From: Terriglobia bacterium
GTDB taxonomy: Bacteria; Acidobacteriota; Terriglobia; Bryobacterales; Bryobacteraceae
Length of the DNA: 64,000 bases
Direction of reading: 5' to 3'
Assembly (NCBI GenBank): GCA_020073145.1
Contig: JAIQFS010000008.1
Span: 124,001 to 188,000 of the forward strand
Part shown: in pieces, positions 17,585-26,349 of the stretch
How positions within the stretch are numbered: the first letter of the stretch is position 1
Layout: each line of letters opens with the position of its first letter
Position numbers and translations under genes: made by a program
The notes under the pieces: model-generated
Told to the model about the DNA's origin: nothing
The model's input: only the letters and a program-made list of their open reading frames with translations
The model's database searches: none

Positions 17585-19506
17585 GCGCACCGGCACAAGT
17601 CGGCAGCACTCTAGGAGCCGCGGTGCGGCGGGCGATGGATTCCTCCGCGCGCTACGTAGCGGGACTGCAGGCACGAGACGGGCACTGGTGCGCCGAGTTA
17701 ACGGCCGACACCACGCTGGAATCCGACTACATTCTCTTTCAACTGTGGCTGTATCCGCCGCAGGATGGGAAGTGGGAACCGCAGACGCGGCCCCTGATCG
17801 AGAAAGCGGTGCGCGCCATCCTGGACCGGCAGCTTCCCGACGGCGGCTTCAATATCTACGTCAAGGGTCCGCCAGAGGTGAGTGCTTCCGTCAAGGCGTA
17901 CGTGGCCTTGAAGCTGGCAGGCCTGACCGTGGACGATCCGCGGATGACACGGCTGCGCGAACGCATTCTGGCGCTGGGCGGCGTACAAGCGGCCAACAGC
18001 TATGTCAAGGTCAATCTCAGCCTGTTCGGTCTGTATCCACGCGAGCACTGCCCGAGCATTCCTCCGGAAGTGGCGCTGCTGCCGTTCGATTTTCTCTATC
18101 AGATGTCCTCGTGGACGCGCGCCATCGTGGTCTCGCTGTCGCTGATCCATGCCGCTGATCCGCGGCGGCCGGTGCCCGCCGGTTTTGACGTGAGTGAGCT
18201 GTGGCGGGAGGGCGTGAATCCGGCGTTCCGGCCGGACGACGGATGGATTTCGGGGCGGAACGCGTTCCTGGCCGTAGACCGGCTGTTGAAATGGTGGGAG
18301 CGGCACGGGATGAAGTCCGTGCGCCGCCGAGCCGTCGAAAAGGCGCACGAGTGGATGGTCGAGCGCTTGCACGATTCCGATGGGTTGGGAGCGATCTACC
18401 CGCCGATGATGTACTCGGTGATGGCGCTGGATGTGCTCGGCTACGCGGCGGATCATCCACTGCGCACGGAAGCATTGCGGCAGTTCAACAGCTTGATGGT
18501 GGATGACGGGGAGCGTTTCTTCTTCCAGCCGTGCTTCTCGCCGGTCTGGGACACCGGTATCGCGGCCTATGCGCTGGCGTTGGCGGCTCCGGCTCACCCG
18601 GCTTTGCCCCACGCGGCCGACTGGCTGTTGGCCCGGGAGATCCGGCGCAAAGGCGATTGGTCGGTAAAGCGGCCCAATACGGAGCCGTCGGGCTGGGCGT
18701 TTGAATACGCCAACGCGTTTTATCCCGATATCGACGACACCGCCATGGTGATGCTGGCCCTTAGCCAGGCCTCGGCCAGCGACCCATCGGCGCAACAGGC
18801 CTGTCACCGCCGGGCCATCGACTGGCTGATCGCTATGCAATCGGCCGATGGCGGTTGGGCGGCCTTCGACGCCGACAATAATTGGGAGTTTCTGAGCGAC
18901 GTTCCCTTCGCCGACCATAATGCGATGCTCGATCCGGCGTGTCCCGATATCACGGGCCGGGTGCTGGAGGCGCTGGCGGCGCACGGGGTGGACGGCCAGC
19001 ACCGCGCGGTGCGCCGCGGCGTGGAGTGGCTGGTGCGGCGCCAGGAGCCGGACGGGAGCTGGTACGGGCGCTGGGGCGTGGCGTACATCTACGGAACCTG
19101 TTTTGCGCTGCGCGGCCTGGCTGCCGCCGGCGAGAGCGACCGGGAAGCGCACGTCCTGCGCGCGGGCGAGTGGCTGCGCGCCATTCAGAACGCCGACGGC
19201 GGCTGGGGCGAAAGCTGCGCCAGCTATGATAACGGTGTGTACGCAGCCGGGCCGAGCACTCCGTCGCAGACTGCCTGGGCTATCTTGGGGCTGCTGGCCG
19301 GCGGCGATTCCTCGAGTTCCAGCGTGAGGCACGGCATCGAATACCTGCTCGAAACCCAGCGGGCTGATGGCAGTTGGGAAGAAGAGCTGGCAACGGGGAC
19401 GGGCTTCCCCAAGGTTTTTTACCTGAACTATCACTTGTACAAAGATTATTTTCCGCTGCTGGCACTTGCTTCGGTCGTGAAGCATCAAGCCGGCTCGAAT
19501 GGATAA
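17581..19506 (+). CDS. shc: Squalene-hopene cyclase
   Basis: This 641-residue enzyme cyclises squalene to hopene/hopanol at the inner membrane. The catalytic acid motif DIDD lies at residues 383-386 (YPDIDDTAMV). Several QW-type repeats are present (DGGFNIYVKG, DGGWAAFDADNNW, DGSWYGRWGV, DGGWGESCASYDN, DGSWEEE), as expected for the alpha/alpha barrel. The length matches the family. It starts inside the ispH stop codon, so translation is coupled, and hpnH follows after three bases. Confidence 0.97.
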   Translation: MSAPAQVGSTLGAAVRRAMDSSARYVAGLQARDGHWCAELTADTTLESDYILFQLWLYPPQDGKWEPQTRPLIEKAVRAILDRQLPDGGFNIYVKGPPEVSASVKAYVALKLAGLTVDDPRMTRLRERILALGGVQAANSYVKVNLSLFGLYPREHCPSIPPEVALLPFDFLYQMSSWTRAIVVSLSLIHAADPRRPVPAGFDVSELWREGVNPAFRPDDGWISGRNAFLAVDRLLKWWERHGMKSVRRRAVEKAHEWMVERLHDSDGLGAIYPPMMYSVMALDVLGYAADHPLRTEALRQFNSLMVDDGERFFFQPCFSPVWDTGIAAYALALAAPAHPALPHAADWLLAREIRRKGDWSVKRPNTEPSGWAFEYANAFYPDIDDTAMVMLALSQASASDPSAQQACHRRAIDWLIAMQSADGGWAAFDADNNWEFLSDVPFADHNAMLDPACPDITGRVLEALAAHGVDGQHRAVRRGVEWLVRRQEPDGSWYGRWGVAYIYGTCFALRGLAAAGESDREAHVLRAGEWLRAIQNADGGWGESCASYDNGVYAAGPSTPSQTAWAILGLLAGGDSSSSSVRHGIEYLLETQRADGSWEEELATGTGFPKVFYLNYHLYKDYFPLLALASVVKHQAGSNG

Positions 19507-19509
19507 ACA

Positions 19510-20616
19510 ATGAAATTTCCGCTCGCCATGACCGCCGGCCTGGCCGGGTACATTTTCAAGAACAAGATGAGGCCTCGTCCGGAGTGGCAGAAGAACGTCG
19601 CGCCGGAAGCTGACGCGGCCAATCCGTTTCGCATCCTGCCGGCCAAGACCGGGGAAAAGCGCCAGCCGCATCCCATGATCAACAAGCGTTTTCCGATCGT
19701 GATGATGCTGGAGCCACTGCACGCCTGCAATCTGACCTGTACCGGCTGCGGGCGTATCCGCGAGTACGAAACCAGTATCACCGAGCGCGTGCCGCTCGAA
19801 GAGTGCCTGGCGGCGGTAGACGAGTGCGGGGCGCCCGTGGTTTCCATTTGCGGCGGCGAGCCCATGATGTACCCGCAGATCGGCGAGCTGACCGCCGGAA
19901 TTCTGGAGCGCAACCGGCACATCTATCTCTGCACCAACGGCATGTTCATGCGGAAACGGTTGAAGGAGTTCCAACCCGACAAACGTTTCTATTTCAACGT
20001 GCACCTGGACGGCATGGAGAAAAACCACGATATCGCGGTGGAAAAGGCCGGCGTGTTCCGCGAAGCCATCGAGGGCATCAAAGTGGCTAAGGCCGCGGGT
20101 TTCCAGGTGTGCACCAACACCACGGTCTACAAAGAGACCGACATGCGGGAAATCGAGGAGTTGTTCGAGTACCTCAAACAATTCAACGTGGACGGCCACC
20201 AAATTGCGCCAGCGTATGGCTATTCGGCGGTGAACGATCGCGAGATTTTTCTCACGCGCGAGGACATTCACGAGAAGTTCAAGGACTTCGACCGCATCGC
20301 CCGGAAATACGCCGTGCGGCAGACGCCGCTGTACCTGGACTTCCTCAAGGGAGACAAGGATCTTCCCTGCACCGCGTGGGGGAACCCGACGTATAACGTG
20401 AAAGGCTGGAAGGGCCCCTGCTACCTGATCACGGACGGCCACTACAAGACTTTCGAATCGCTGATGACCGAAACCCCCTGGGAAAGCTACGGCCACGGCA
20501 ACGATCCACGGTGCGAGCACTGTATGGTGCACTGCGGCTACGAGGCTTCCGCGGCGTTCGGGATCAATGCCGGGGTGGCGGACAACCTGAAGATGCTGGC
20601 GTGGATGTTGCGCTAG
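19510..20616 (+). CDS. hpnH: Adenosylhopane-forming radical SAM enzyme HpnH
   Basis: This 368-residue radical SAM protein joins a 5'-deoxyadenosyl unit to hopene, giving adenosylhopane, the first step of C35 hopanoid side-chain synthesis. The cluster motif is CNLTCTGC (C73, C77, C80; CxxxCxxC), followed by GRIREYE and SICGGEPMMYPQIGEL. The HpnH-typical C-terminal cysteines are present in RCEHCMVHCGYEAS. The N-terminal MKFPLAMTAGLAGYIFKNKM matches the family. It begins three bases after the shc stop. Confidence 0.95.
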   Translation: MKFPLAMTAGLAGYIFKNKMRPRPEWQKNVAPEADAANPFRILPAKTGEKRQPHPMINKRFPIVMMLEPLHACNLTCTGCGRIREYETSITERVPLEECLAAVDECGAPVVSICGGEPMMYPQIGELTAGILERNRHIYLCTNGMFMRKRLKEFQPDKRFYFNVHLDGMEKNHDIAVEKAGVFREAIEGIKVAKAAGFQVCTNTTVYKETDMREIEELFEYLKQFNVDGHQIAPAYGYSAVNDREIFLTREDIHEKFKDFDRIARKYAVRQTPLYLDFLKGDKDLPCTAWGNPTYNVKGWKGPCYLITDGHYKTFESLMTETPWESYGHGNDPRCEHCMVHCGYEASAAFGINAGVADNLKMLAWMLR

Positions 20617-20695
20617 TGTTCGGTGGCGCCAGCCATCGGTATTTGCGGTCAGCGTGTCCAGCGGACGACCGGAACGGATCGTCCACCCCACGCCT

Positions 20696-21691
20696 ATGAA
20701 ACCTGTCTTAGTCACGGGCGCCTCCGGGTTCCTCGGGTGGCACGTCGCGCGCCTCCTGGAGGAGCGCGGGTACACGGTGCGCGCCCTGGTTCGCGAAGGC
20801 AGCCGCCTCTCGGAACTGGACGCCGAGCCGGTCACGGGCGACCTGCGCCAGCCGGAGACCCTGGAGCGCGCGGTGGCCGGGTGCGGGCTGGTGTTTCACG
20901 TGGCCGCCGATTACCGCCTGTGGGCCAAAGATCCTCTGGATCTGTACCGCTCCAACGTGGAAGGCACGCGCCATCTGCTCGAAGCCGCGCGGCGCGCCGG
21001 CGTCGAACGCGTGGTCTATACCAGCACGGTGGGTTGCATCGGGATCCCGTCCGGCGGTCTGGGAGATGAAGATTGCCCGGTGTCGCTGTACGATATGGCG
21101 GGCGCGTATAAGCGCTCGAAGTTTCTGGCGGAGCAAGCGGCCCTGGAATTCGCCCGCGAGGGATTTCCGGTAGTGATCGTCAACCCGACTGCGCCGGTGG
21201 GCGATCACGATGTCAAGCCAACACCCACGGGCCAGACGGTGCTCGATTTTCTGAACGGCAAGATGCCGGCGTTCATCGATACCGGGCTGAACATCGTCGA
21301 TGCGCGGGACACGGCGCAAGGGCACCTGCAGGCTTGCGAGCGAGGCCGTCCGGGCGAGCGGTACATTCTGGGGTCGGAAAACCTGACGCTGGCCGGGATT
21401 CTGCAGCTGCTGTCGCGGATTACCGGGCGGAAGGCGCCCACCCTGCGTCTCCCGTACGCCGTGGCGTACTGTGCCGGCGTGTGCAGCACAGCTTGGGCGG
21501 AGGTCACCGGCGCTCCGCCGCGAGTGCCGATTGACGCCGTCCGCATGGCCCGAAAGAAGATGTGGGTGACGCATGAGAAGGCGCAGAGGGAGCTGGGCTT
21601 CAGCCCAGGCCCCGCGGAAACGGCGTTGCGGCGCGCGGTGGAATGGTTCAACGGCTCCTGGCGCGCGACGGCTCGCGTGCCGGCAGCGTGA
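20696..21691 (+). CDS. hpnA: Hopanoid-associated sugar epimerase/dehydrogenase HpnA
   Basis: This 331-residue extended short-chain dehydrogenase has the NAD-binding motif VTGASGFLGWHVA at its N-terminus, VVYTSTVGCIG with the catalytic serine region and YKRSK (YxxxK). HpnA is consistently found in hopanoid loci, but its exact reaction is not established; a role in sugar or side-chain modification is assumed. The ATG at 20696 places the glycine motif at the usual distance. A longer frame from 20654 is unlikely. The stop overlaps the hpnG start (TGATG). Confidence 0.92.
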   Translation: MKPVLVTGASGFLGWHVARLLEERGYTVRALVREGSRLSELDAEPVTGDLRQPETLERAVAGCGLVFHVAADYRLWAKDPLDLYRSNVEGTRHLLEAARRAGVERVVYTSTVGCIGIPSGGLGDEDCPVSLYDMAGAYKRSKFLAEQAALEFAREGFPVVIVNPTAPVGDHDVKPTPTGQTVLDFLNGKMPAFIDTGLNIVDARDTAQGHLQACERGRPGERYILGSENLTLAGILQLLSRITGRKAPTLRLPYAVAYCAGVCSTAWAEVTGAPPRVPIDAVRMARKKMWVTHEKAQRELGFSPGPAETALRRAVEWFNGSWRATARVPAA

Positions 21692-22383
21692 TGAGGCTCT
21701 TGTTCGTGGCATCCGACCCCATGGAGTTTCGCGGCATCCTCGCGGTGACCCAGGCGCCGCGGAAGATTTCCGCTTCGGTGGACTGGGCGCGTGCGGGAAA
21801 AATGAATGGCCACGAGGTTCTACTGGTCGCGAACGGCGCGGGCTGGCAGCGCGCGGCGGACGCAATGGACGCGGCGTGCGATGAATTCCCGGCCGATCGG
21901 GTGGTCAGCACCGGCTTCTGCGGCGCATTGGATCCGCAACTGCAGGTGGCCGATCTGGTGGCGGGCACTCTGGTGGCCCACGGCAACCGGCGTTTTAGTG
22001 CGCTTCCGGTCACCGGCAAGGGAGTGCGGACGGGGATCGTCTGTTCGATCGATCATGTGGCTGGGACCGCGGAAGAAAAGCGCGCGCTCTGCGCGGACGG
22101 CTACAGCGTCGTCGAAATGGAAGCGGCGGGCGTGGCTGAGCGCGCCGAAGCGCGCGGGTTGCCGTTCTCGTGCGTACGGGCCGTGACCGATCTTGCAAGC
22201 GAAGATATGGCGAATGATTTCAACCGGTCGCTGCGTTCCGACGGGCACTTCGCTACAATGCGTATTCTTGGGGGTGCCGTGCGCCATCCGGCTGCCCGAT
22301 TCCCGGAATTAATCCGGTTGCAGCGACGTGGTACGCGGGCCGCTCAGGCGCTGGGAGATTTCTTTGCTGATTGCCGATTCTGA
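21691..22383 (+). CDS. hpnG: Adenosylhopane nucleosidase/phosphorylase HpnG
   Basis: This 230-residue protein has the purine nucleoside phosphorylase fold: VLLVANGAGW, VSTGFCGALDP, then VVEMEAAGVAERAEARGLPF (ribose-binding glutamate) and VRAVTDLASED. HpnG removes adenine from adenosylhopane, giving ribosylhopane or its phosphate. Its ATG at 21691 overlaps the hpnA stop. The frame extends upstream to 21643, but that part lies inside hpnA. A zinc dehydrogenase gene follows directly. Confidence 0.92.
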   Translation: MRLLFVASDPMEFRGILAVTQAPRKISASVDWARAGKMNGHEVLLVANGAGWQRAADAMDAACDEFPADRVVSTGFCGALDPQLQVADLVAGTLVAHGNRRFSALPVTGKGVRTGIVCSIDHVAGTAEEKRALCADGYSVVEMEAAGVAERAEARGLPFSCVRAVTDLASEDMANDFNRSLRSDGHFATMRILGGAVRHPAARFPELIRLQRRGTRAAQALGDFFADCRF

Positions 22384-22405
22384 GGTGACTGCCATTCCCG
22401 CGACC

Positions 22406-23461
22406 ATGCACGCAGCGGTTTACCGCGGGCGGAGCGTCGTCAGCGTGGAGGAAGTTCCTACGCCGGCGATCGGGCCGGGAGAGCTTCTGGTCCGCGTCGA
22501 GGCGTGCGGTATCTGTAACACCGACCTTAAGAAGATCGAATACAACCTGCTCGATCCGCCGCGCATTTACGGACATGAGACGGCGGGCGTCGTGGCCGCC
22601 GTAGGTGATGGGGTCACCAGATTTTTTCCGGGCGATCGCGTGGTCGCCTTCCACCACATTCCATGCCTGAATTGTTTTTATTGCGAGCGCAAGCTCTACG
22701 CCCAGTGCCCCGTCTACAAGACCGTCGGAATCACGGCCGGCTTCGAGCCCGCCGGCGGCGGATTTGCGCAGTATGTGCGAGTGATGAGCTGGATTGTCGA
22801 ACGCGGCGTTGAGAAGATCCCCGACCACGTCTCTTTTGAGCGCGCCACGCTGGTGGAGCCGCTCAACACCTGTTTGAAGGCGGTGGTGCAAAGCGATCCA
22901 CAACCTGGGGACCTGGTGCTGGTGATGGGGCAGGGACCGATCGGCCTGATGTTCACGATGTTGGCCCGCCGCACCGGGGCGCGCGTCGTGGTGACCGATA
23001 CGATTGCCGAACGCCTGGAAATCGCCCAACGGTGCGGCGCGGAATTCGCCTGGGACCCGCGCACCGAAGATGTGGCATCGCATGTCAAGACATTGACGGC
23101 GGGCCGGGGTGCTGATCTGGTGATGGTGGCGGCGTCGGTGCCGGGAATTGTGCAGCAGGCCCTGGCCTGCTCACGCCCGGGCGCGCGCATCCTGCTCTTC
23201 GCTCAAACCTCGACCACGGAACGGATCGAGGCGTCCGGCGCGGACCTTTGCGTCGGAGAACGAACGATGTTCGGCTGCTACAGCGCCTCGGTAGATCTGC
23301 AGAAAGAATCCACAGAACTTGTTTTCGGAAGTAAATTGCCGCTCGAAGAATTGATCTCACACCGCCTGCCATTGGTTAAAATACGTTCAGGTATCGATTT
23401 GGCATTGCATCCTGGACCTAAATCGTTGAAAATAATCGTTCAGCCACAGAGGTGGTTATAG
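22406..23461 (+). CDS. Zinc-dependent alcohol dehydrogenase (MDR) in hopanoid operon, first copy
   Basis: This ~351-residue medium-chain dehydrogenase has catalytic zinc ligands in EACGICNTDL and the GHE of IYGHETAGVV. Its structural zinc site is CLNCFYCERKLYAQC (Cx2Cx2Cx7C), and the nucleotide-binding motif is GQGPIGLMFTMLARRTGARVVVTD. Substrate is unknown. Its place between hpnG and hpnC suggests a step in side-chain formation, such as reduction of ribosylhopane to bacteriohopanetetrol. That is inference only. The ATG at 22406 is preferred (GTG 22385 possible). It overlaps the next dehydrogenase start. Confidence 0.88.
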   Translation: MHAAVYRGRSVVSVEEVPTPAIGPGELLVRVEACGICNTDLKKIEYNLLDPPRIYGHETAGVVAAVGDGVTRFFPGDRVVAFHHIPCLNCFYCERKLYAQCPVYKTVGITAGFEPAGGGFAQYVRVMSWIVERGVEKIPDHVSFERATLVEPLNTCLKAVVQSDPQPGDLVLVMGQGPIGLMFTMLARRTGARVVVTDTIAERLEIAQRCGAEFAWDPRTEDVASHVKTLTAGRGADLVMVAASVPGIVQQALACSRPGARILLFAQTSTTERIEASGADLCVGERTMFGCYSASVDLQKESTELVFGSKLPLEELISHRLPLVKIRSGIDLALHPGPKSLKIIVQPQRWL

Positions 23462-24501
23462 TGAATAGCGAGATGATGGCCGCTGTCTTGTACGGCAAGG
23501 AACACTTGCAGGTCGAGCCAGTGGCTGTTCCCACAATCGGTGACGGAGACATCCTCGTCCGAGTGAAGGTGGCGCTGACCTGCGGAACGGACGTGAAAGT
23601 ATTTCGCCGCGGGTATCATGCTCGTATGATTGTGCCGCCGGCGGTCTTCGGCCACGAGCTCGCGGGCGACGTGGTGGAGGTAGGCGCCGGCGTGACGGGC
23701 TTTGGAGTCGGACAGCGCGTGGTGGCTGCCAACTCGGCTCCCTGCAACGAGTGTTTTTTCTGCAGGAGAGGCCTTGAGAATCTCTGCGAAGATCTGCTGT
23801 TCAATAACGGCGCGTATGCCGAGTACATTCGAATTCCCAGCCGCATCGTGCAGCGCAACACGTACCGGATTCCGGAGCGAGTGAGCTATCACGACGCCGC
23901 GCTGGTGGAACCCCTGGCGTGCGTGCTGCGCGGATTTGAAGAGACGGCGCCGCAGCCCGGGGATACGATCTCGATCATCGGGCTGGGACCCATTGGTCTG
24001 ATGTTCGTCAAGCTGGCGAAGCTGTACGGGTGCCGGGTGATCGCGGTCGGGAGGCGCAAGACGCAGTTGGACCGCGCGGCGGCCCTGGGCGCCGACGAAC
24101 TGATCGAAGCGCACGGCGATTCCAACCCCGTTCCCGCCATCCGGCGGCTGACTCACGGCCGCGGCGTGGACATCTCGATTGAAGCGGTGGGGAATCCGCA
24201 GACGTGGCATTGGGCGGCTGACATGGTGCGGCGCGGTGGCACGGTGAACTTCTTCGGAGGGTGCCCCAACGACAGCAAGGTGAGCCTGGATACGGCGCTG
24301 TTGCACTATTCCGAGATCACCTGCAAAGCCACTTTCCATCACACGCCCATGTACATCCGCAAGGCGCTCGACCTGATCTGCGCGGGGCACGTCACGGCCT
24401 CATTCTTCGTGAACCGCGAGGAGCCGCTGGCCAACCTTCTGGAAGTGATGCGCCATTTGATGAGCCACAACGGGCACCTCAAAACGGCGATCCTGCCGTA
24501 G
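23461..24501 (+). CDS. Zinc-dependent alcohol dehydrogenase (MDR) in hopanoid operon, second copy
   Basis: This ~346-residue MDR enzyme is a distant relative of its upstream neighbour. The catalytic zinc region is ALTCGTDVKVF plus FGHELAGDV, the structural zinc site is CNECFFCRRGLENLC and the nucleotide fold is GLGPIGLMFVKLAKLYGCRVIAVG. An R/K-rich segment after that strand (GRRKTQ) may favour NADPH. The GTG at 23461 is chosen because AGAGGTGG (23448-23455) is well placed; it shares a base with the previous stop. Two tandem dehydrogenases could act in sequence or as a heteromer. The substrate is unknown. Confidence 0.86.
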   Translation: MNSEMMAAVLYGKEHLQVEPVAVPTIGDGDILVRVKVALTCGTDVKVFRRGYHARMIVPPAVFGHELAGDVVEVGAGVTGFGVGQRVVAANSAPCNECFFCRRGLENLCEDLLFNNGAYAEYIRIPSRIVQRNTYRIPERVSYHDAALVEPLACVLRGFEETAPQPGDTISIIGLGPIGLMFVKLAKLYGCRVIAVGRRKTQLDRAAALGADELIEAHGDSNPVPAIRRLTHGRGVDISIEAVGNPQTWHWAADMVRRGGTVNFFGGCPNDSKVSLDTALLHYSEITCKATFHHTPMYIRKALDLICAGHVTASFFVNREEPLANLLEVMRHLMSHNGHLKTAILP

Positions 24502-24526
24502 GGTTTGTTGAAAGGTGGGTTCCGGC

Positions 24527-25453
24527 GTGGACGCAGCCCTGTTCTTGCCTCCAGCGGAATTTGTACGGTCCGTGGAAGCGCGGGAGCGGCCTTACTCCCC
24601 GGAAGCGGCCCGCGCGTACACACGCTGGCTGGCCACCCGACACTACGAGAATTTTCACGTGGTCAGTTTTCTGCTGCCCAAGCGGCTGCATCAGGATTTC
24701 TACAATGTCTACGCCTACTGCCGCTGGGCCGATGACCTCGGCGATGAAATGGGCGATCGCGCCGAGAGCCTGCGCCTGCTGGAGTGGTGGCGCGGCGAGC
24801 TGGACGCGATGTACCAAGGACGGGCCACGCATCCGGTCTTCGTGGCGCTGTTGCCCACGGTCGAGCGCTGCGGCATACCGCGCGAGCCATTCTCTGATTT
24901 GATCCAGGCCTTCGTGCAGGACCAAACCGTCACCCGCTACCGCGACTTCAAAGAGCTCTTTGGCTACTGCCGATATTCCGCCAACCCAGTCGGAAGGCTG
25001 GTGCTCTACCTCTGCGGTTATTCGGACGTCGAGCGGCAGCGGCTTTCCGACGCCACCTGCACCGCGCTGCAGCTCGCGAACTTCTGGCAGGACGTGACCG
25101 TGGACCTGCTCAAGGACCGCGTCTATATCCCGCTGGACGTCTTGAGCCGTCACGGATATACGGTTGAAGAACTGTTCGCGCGGAGCTGCACGCCCGCCTT
25201 TCGCGAAGCGATGCGCGAGATCGTGGAGCGGGCGCGCGGCTTGTTCCTGGAAGGGCTGCCTCTGGTGGGCCGCGTGGACCGCCGTCTGGCGCTGGACATT
25301 GACCTGTTCAACCGCGGCGGAATGCGCGTGCTCGACAAGATCGAGCAACAAGGCTACGACGTGCTGGGCGTGCGGCCGGCCATCTCGAAAGCCGAGCGCG
25401 TGGGGCTGCTGCTGCAGTCTCTAGCGCGCGTGGCCTTTTCGCGGGCGGCCTGA
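24527..25453 (+). CDS. hpnC: Hydroxysqualene synthase HpnC
   Basis: This ~308-residue trans-isoprenyl diphosphate synthase-like protein carries the aspartate motif YCRWADDLGDE and a second metal-binding region, LQLANFWQDVTVDLLKDRVYIP. HpnC converts presqualene diphosphate to hydroxysqualene in the HpnCDE route. GTG at 24527, with AAAGGTGGG seven bases upstream, is preferred over GTG at 24515. Its stop overlaps the hpnD ATG (TGATG). It lies downstream of the two dehydrogenases in the same operon. Confidence 0.94.
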   Translation: MDAALFLPPAEFVRSVEARERPYSPEAARAYTRWLATRHYENFHVVSFLLPKRLHQDFYNVYAYCRWADDLGDEMGDRAESLRLLEWWRGELDAMYQGRATHPVFVALLPTVERCGIPREPFSDLIQAFVQDQTVTRYRDFKELFGYCRYSANPVGRLVLYLCGYSDVERQRLSDATCTALQLANFWQDVTVDLLKDRVYIPLDVLSRHGYTVEELFARSCTPAFREAMREIVERARGLFLEGLPLVGRVDRRLALDIDLFNRGGMRVLDKIEQQGYDVLGVRPAISKAERVGLLLQSLARVAFSRAA

Positions 25454-26286
25454 TGACCGTCGAGCAATCGTACGCCTACTGCCGGCGCGTGGCCCGCAGC
25501 CGCGCCAAGAACTTCTACTACTCGTTCCTGTTGCTTTCGGCGCAGCAGCGCAAGGCCATGTGCGCGATTTACGCCTTCATGCGCTACTGCGACGATTTGA
25601 GCGACGAGCCGGGCGCCACTCGCGCCGCCATCGACCGCTGGCATGCGGAGTTGGATGATGCTCTGGAAGGCCGGTTCAGCGGCCACCCGGTGTGGCCGGC
25701 CTTTCATCACACCGTGCGGCGCTTCGGGATTCCGCGCGAATACTTCAGCGAGATGATCGAAGGGGTGGCATCGGACCTGGAGCCGCGGCAGCTCGAAACC
25801 TTCGACCAGCTCTATCGCTACTGCTACCAGGTGGCCTCGGTGGTGGGGCTCACCATTATCCATATCTTCGGTTTCGACACGCCGCGAGCCCTGCCTCTGG
25901 CCGAGAAATGCGGCGTGGCGTTCCAGTTGACCAACATCCTGCGGGATCTCCGCGAAGACGCCGAGCGCGGACGCCTTTACCTGCCCGCCGAAGACCTGCG
26001 TCGCTTTTGCGTCAATCCCGAGGACCTCTGCGCCGGCCGCCGCACCGAAGGGTTTCTACAATTGATGCGCTTCGAAGGCGCACGGGCGCGGGCCTACTAT
26101 ACCGAAGCCATGCCGTTGCTCGATCTGGTGCACCGCCGCAGCCGAAGGTCGCTGTGGGCGCTGATCTCAATCTATTCGGAACTACTGGAGCGGATCGAGC
26201 GCGCCAACTACGACGTGTTCACGCGCCGCGTGCGGCTGTCGGCGCTGGAGAAGAGCTGGATCGTGGTAAGGGCGCTGGTGGCATAA
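25453..26286 (+). CDS. hpnD: Presqualene diphosphate synthase HpnD
   Basis: This 277-residue squalene/phytoene synthase family member has FMRYCDDLSDE (first Asp-rich motif, D47/D48) and LTNILRDLREDAERGRLYLP (second motif). It condenses two farnesyl diphosphates to presqualene diphosphate, the substrate of HpnC. It is translationally coupled to hpnC. No hpnE (FAD-dependent hydroxysqualene dehydroxylase) follows; the next gene is convergent. Confidence 0.94.
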   Translation: MTVEQSYAYCRRVARSRAKNFYYSFLLLSAQQRKAMCAIYAFMRYCDDLSDEPGATRAAIDRWHAELDDALEGRFSGHPVWPAFHHTVRRFGIPREYFSEMIEGVASDLEPRQLETFDQLYRYCYQVASVVGLTIIHIFGFDTPRALPLAEKCGVAFQLTNILRDLREDAERGRLYLPAEDLRRFCVNPEDLCAGRRTEGFLQLMRFEGARARAYYTEAMPLLDLVHRRSRRSLWALISIYSELLERIERANYDVFTRRVRLSALEKSWIVVRALVA

Positions 26287-26290
26287 GGCT

Positions 26291-26307
26291 CTGCCTGGTG
26301 TAGGCAG
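26291..26307. terminator. Possible terminator hairpin between hpnD and kgd
   Basis: CTGCCT, GGTGT and AGGCAG (26291-26307) form a 6-base stem with a 5-base loop between the convergent hpnD and kgd stops. There is no T-run, so this is tentative. Confidence 0.35.
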
Positions 26308-26349
26308 GCGGAGACTCGTCTGCAGAGGCATGTCGGACTTTTACGATGC

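Noticed and set aside
17698-20835. 1045-residue open frame antisense to shc, hpnH and hpnA
   Set aside because: A shadow frame caused by high GC and codon bias; it has no protein-like motifs and contradicts two or three certain genes.
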